DNA from: Marmoricola sp.
GTDB lineage: Bacteria; Actinomycetota; Actinomycetes; Propionibacteriales; Nocardioidaceae
Direction of reading: 5' to 3'
Length of the DNA stretch: 6,978 nt
NCBI GenBank assembly: GCA_030151765.1
Contig: JASLCW010000158.1
Coordinates: forward strand, 1-6,978
This document shows positions 5,364 to 6,978 of this stretch, piece by piece (the stretch's first letter is position 1; the number at the start of each line of letters is the position of its first letter). The position numbers were made by a program, and so were the translations under genes. A model generated the notes under the pieces. That model made no database searches. It was not told where the DNA came from and saw nothing but the letters and a program-made list of their open reading frames with translations.

Positions 5364-6692
5364 TCAGCGAGCAGGAGTGAAGCCCTTCGTGGTCTCCCCG
5401 TCGATGAGGTAGCGGCCCTTGTCGTAGACGAGCTGCAGGACCGTGGGACCGGGCCCGTTGCGGAAGTGCGCGAAGTGGACCTGATAGGTCACCACGAGAT
5501 CGGCCGGATCGGCGGAGATGGCTCGCACCCGGCCGTTCTTGGCAGGGCTCCAGAAGGCGTCGTAGTGACTGAAGCCGCCGCTCTCCCGCTGGAACTTCGG
5601 GGTGAGCATCGTCCACGCGGCCGCCGGATTGGTCGACACGGCGTCTACGTACGACCGGATGAAGGCCTCCATCCCGGCCTCGGTCGGCGCACTCCCGGTG
5701 GCTGCACTCGTGGCGGTCGCCGTCGGCTCCGCAGCCCGGGGATGCGGCGAATTGCTGTCCCCGGCGAAGATCGAACGGCCCAGGATCGCGAGCACCGCCA
5801 GCAGCACCACGCCCGCGGTCGCGAGGAGCAGCGTGGGACGCCGGCGGTGCCGCTGGGGACGCACTGGCGCGAAGGACCGGGTGGAGCCCGGCGGCGTCGA
5901 TCCGTCACGCAGGAAGGCCTGCACCTGCCCGACCGACCAACGCTGCCCGGGATCCTTGGCGAGCGTATGCGCGAGAAGCGGCTGCAGCCGGCCCGCTGCC
6001 GCGCTCTGCGGTGCCTCCTCGTGGACGATTCGGTACAGCGTGCTCAGTGCCGTCGTCGCCGCACCGCTGTCATAGGGCGTCCGCCCCTCCAGCAGGAAGT
6101 ACGCCGTCGCTCCGAGCGACCAGACATCGGCCGCATGATCGGCCCGGCTGCCGCTGGCCACCTCGGGAGCGACGTACGCCGGCGAGCCGACGAGCAGCCC
6201 GGTCTGGGTCACGGTCGCATCCGTGGCAGAGCGAGCGATGCCGAAGTCGGAGAGCTTGGCCTTGCCGTCGGCGGTGACCAGGACATTCGACGGCTTCACG
6301 TCGCGATGGGTGATGCCCTCTGCCTTCGCCGCCGCCAGACCGGCCGCGACCTGCCCGATGAGCACGGCCACCTCGTCGTGGGGCAGCGCTCCACGGCGCT
6401 TCACCAGGCCCGCGAGCGTCGTACCTTCGACATACTCCATGACCAGCCAGCGACCCTCGACCGGATCGTCGACCAGGTCGAAGACGGCGACCACGTTGGG
6501 GTGATGCAGCCGCGCGGCGAGCTGTGCCTCACGTCCGGACGCATCGGCCGCGAGACGCTTCAGCGCGACCTTGCGACCGAGGACCTCGTCCTGACCGAGC
6601 CAGACGACGCCCATGCCGCCCCGCCCGATCTCGCGTTCGAGGCGGTAGCGGCCGCCGAGGAGGACCGAGTTGGGTGTTCCGAGAACCACCAC
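5364..6692 (-). CDS. Transmembrane Ser/Thr protein kinase (PknB-like)
   Basis: A 442-residue Hanks-type kinase. Kinase domain (~16-262): Gly loop GRGGMG (23-28), VALK with Lys45, likely alpha-C Glu55, HRDVKPSN (129-136, catalytic Asp131), DFG (149-151), Thr-rich activation loop TDATVTQTG (157-165), GSPAYVAPE (169-177), and ADVWSLG with Asp189. A basic juxtamembrane stretch (RHRRR, 281-285) is followed by one membrane helix (~287-305). A Pro/Ala/Thr linker and a ~105-residue extracytoplasmic domain (~338-442; SYVDAV, AAWTMLTPKFQRE, YDAFWSP) come next. That domain resembles the small NTF2-like sensor modules of actinobacterial kinases, with no PASTA repeats. The gap between Lys45 and Glu55 is about ten residues shorter than in relatives I recall. 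The start is uncertain: GTG at 6692 (or 6689) has no Shine-Dalgarno sequence, and an in-frame ATG upstream is cut off by TAG. Probably a sensor of an external signal; substrates unknown. Confidence 0.93.
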   Translation of the reverse strand: MVVLGTPNSVLLGGRYRLEREIGRGGMGVVWLGQDEVLGRKVALKRLAADASGREAQLAARLHHPNVVAVFDLVDDPVEGRWLVMEYVEGTTLAGLVKRRGALPHDEVAVLIGQVAAGLAAAKAEGITHRDVKPSNVLVTADGKAKLSDFGIARSATDATVTQTGLLVGSPAYVAPEVASGSRADHAADVWSLGATAYFLLEGRTPYDSGAATTALSTLYRIVHEEAPQSAAAGRLQPLLAHTLAKDPGQRWSVGQVQAFLRDGSTPPGSTRSFAPVRPQRHRRRPTLLLATAGVVLLAVLAILGRSIFAGDSNSPHPRAAEPTATATSAATGSAPTEAGMEAFIRSYVDAVSTNPAAAWTMLTPKFQRESGGFSHYDAFWSPAKNGRVRAISADPADLVVTYQVHFAHFRNGPGPTVLQLVYDKGRYLIDGETTKGFTPAR

Positions 6693-6698
6693 GTCATG

Positions 6699-6722
6699 CT
6701 ACGTGGAGGCCTGATAAGGCAT
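6699..6722 (-). CDS. Possible seven-codon leader ORF before the kinase
   Basis: ATG at 6722 is preceded by GGAGG (6731-6727) with a four-base gap. It reads MPYQAST and then TAG (6701-6699). It is in frame with the kinase, whose GTG begins six bases after the stop. This is either a leader peptide allowing reinitiation at the GTG, or the true kinase start broken by a nonsense change at codon 8. It overlaps the stem-loop at 6702-6734. Coding status is unproven. Confidence 0.35.
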   Translation of the reverse strand: MPYQAST

Positions 6723-6734
6723 CAGCCCTCCACG
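6702..6734. repeat. Strong stem-loop in the kinase 5' region
   Basis: CGTGGAGG (6702-6709) pairs with CCTCCACG (6727-6734). After one C/C mismatch, CTGAT (6711-6715) pairs with ATCAG (6721-6725) around the loop AAGGC. In total there are 13 base pairs. There is no T-run on either strand, so it is not a typical intrinsic terminator. In the kinase mRNA it would bury the GGAGG and ATG of the leader ORF. It could be an operator dyad or a translational control hairpin. Confidence 0.6.
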
Positions 6735-6906
6735 AAGGAGGATGCTCGGCGTCGCCTGGCGGGTGGTCACCGAATGCCTCGCAGCTCACGGGCCGTCTTG
6801 GTTGGCACGGACTTGCAGTTGGTTCCGGGGTCGCGGTCGGCGGTCGCGATTTCCTTTGTGATGTGGGTGACAAGTTCTCGACCTCGGCCGGACCTTCCTC
6901 GGGCCC
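6735..6906. other. Intergenic stretch without a recognisable gene
   Basis: No gene can be supported on either strand. It holds GGAGG at 6737-6741, which could pair with CCTCC (6727-6731) as an alternative to the main stem, and a GGGTGACAAGTTCT element (6865-6878). That element resembles the repeats further right (GGGTGACAGTTCT at 6932-6944), which suggests remnants of the adjacent putative insertion sequence. Otherwise nothing was recognised. Confidence 0.4.
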
Positions 6907-6978
6907 TGTCGCGTGTGATGTCTCAGGACATGGGTGACAGTTCTGTATCAGGACTTCGGTGACGGTTGCTGTGTCAGG
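6907..6978. mobile_element. Probable end of an IS481-type insertion sequence (cut by the edge)
   Basis: The stretch opens with TGTCGCG and carries tandem direct repeats. TCAGGAC occurs at 6923-6929 and 6948-6954, and TCAGG again at 6974-6978 at the edge (spacing 25 and 26). The two complete units are each followed by GGTGAC (6933-6938, 6958-6963). Repeated TCAGGACnnnGGTGAC units of this kind are, from memory, found at the ends of actinobacterial IS481-family elements, presumably as transposase binding sites. No transposase sequence is inside the window, so family and boundary are inference. The element would extend to the right. Confidence 0.45.

Noticed and set aside
6702..6734. Stem-loop read as an intrinsic terminator
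   Set aside because: No T-run follows on either strand, and no gene ends next to it in the window. A regulatory or operator role fits better.
6742..6861. 39-codon plus-strand ORF directly after GGAGG
   Set aside because: The Shine-Dalgarno-like block touches the ATG with no spacing, and the product is not recognisable. It lies in a probably non-coding intergenic area.
5178..6962. Long plus-strand open frame opposite vapB and the kinase
   Set aside because: Arg/Gly-rich shadow translation of the kinase gene, with no recognisable domain and no ribosome binding site.
6923..6978. Tandem repeats read as the start of a CRISPR array
   Set aside because: The 25-26 base period contains the degenerate repeat and only a few intervening bases, with no room for spacers. 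The pattern fits a transposon end better.

Overview
This is a GC-rich window with actinobacterial gene content: a cholesterol/steroid ring-degradation operon in the same order as in Mycobacterium tuberculosis, a membrane-anchored PknB-type kinase, a VapBC pair and an alkK-type acyl-CoA ligase. Genes are tightly packed, with stop/start overlaps. A steroid-degrading actinomycete (Nocardioidaceae or Mycobacteriales-like) is my best guess; genus-level assignment is inference only.

Left part (1-2214, minus strand): hsaA -> hsaD -> hsaC. This is a translationally coupled steroid A/B-ring cleavage operon; hsaC is cut by the left edge. Its promoter lies at about 2172-2200. A near-consensus KstR-type operator (2176-2189) sits over the -35/-10 spacer and touches the -10, so repression by the TetR-family cholesterol regulator KstR is strongly suggested. 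The three enzymes act in sequence: HsaA hydroxylates 3-HSA to the catechol, HsaC opens the ring, and HsaD hydrolyses the meta-cleavage product.

Middle (2215-4612): divergent from hsaA is a PrmC/HemK-related N5-glutamine methyltransferase paralogue with NAPY in place of NPPY. It ends one base from the convergently transcribed acyl-CoA ligase (minus strand). The ligase has a strong Shine-Dalgarno sequence and a dyad in its upstream region.

Right (4662-6978): a vapBC toxin-antitoxin pair (minus strand) lies 25 nt downstream of a transmembrane Ser/Thr kinase with an NTF2-like-looking extracytoplasmic domain. vapB has no Shine-Dalgarno sequence, but a TANNNT hexamer 7 nt before its ATG suggests a leaderless transcript. 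The kinase start region is the oddest spot in the window. An ATG with a good Shine-Dalgarno sequence is in frame with the kinase but is closed after seven codons by TAG, six bases before the GTG start, and all of this lies in a strong stem-loop. The last ~70 bases carry direct repeats (TCAGGAC...GGTGAC, period 25-26) that look like the end of an IS481-type insertion sequence running off the right edge.

Most of the window is orderly, recognisable biology. I see no clear evidence of a wholly new system. The points most worth following are the kinase leader/hairpin and its compacted N-lobe, the dyads at the vapB and ligase promoters, and the repeat-bearing right end.
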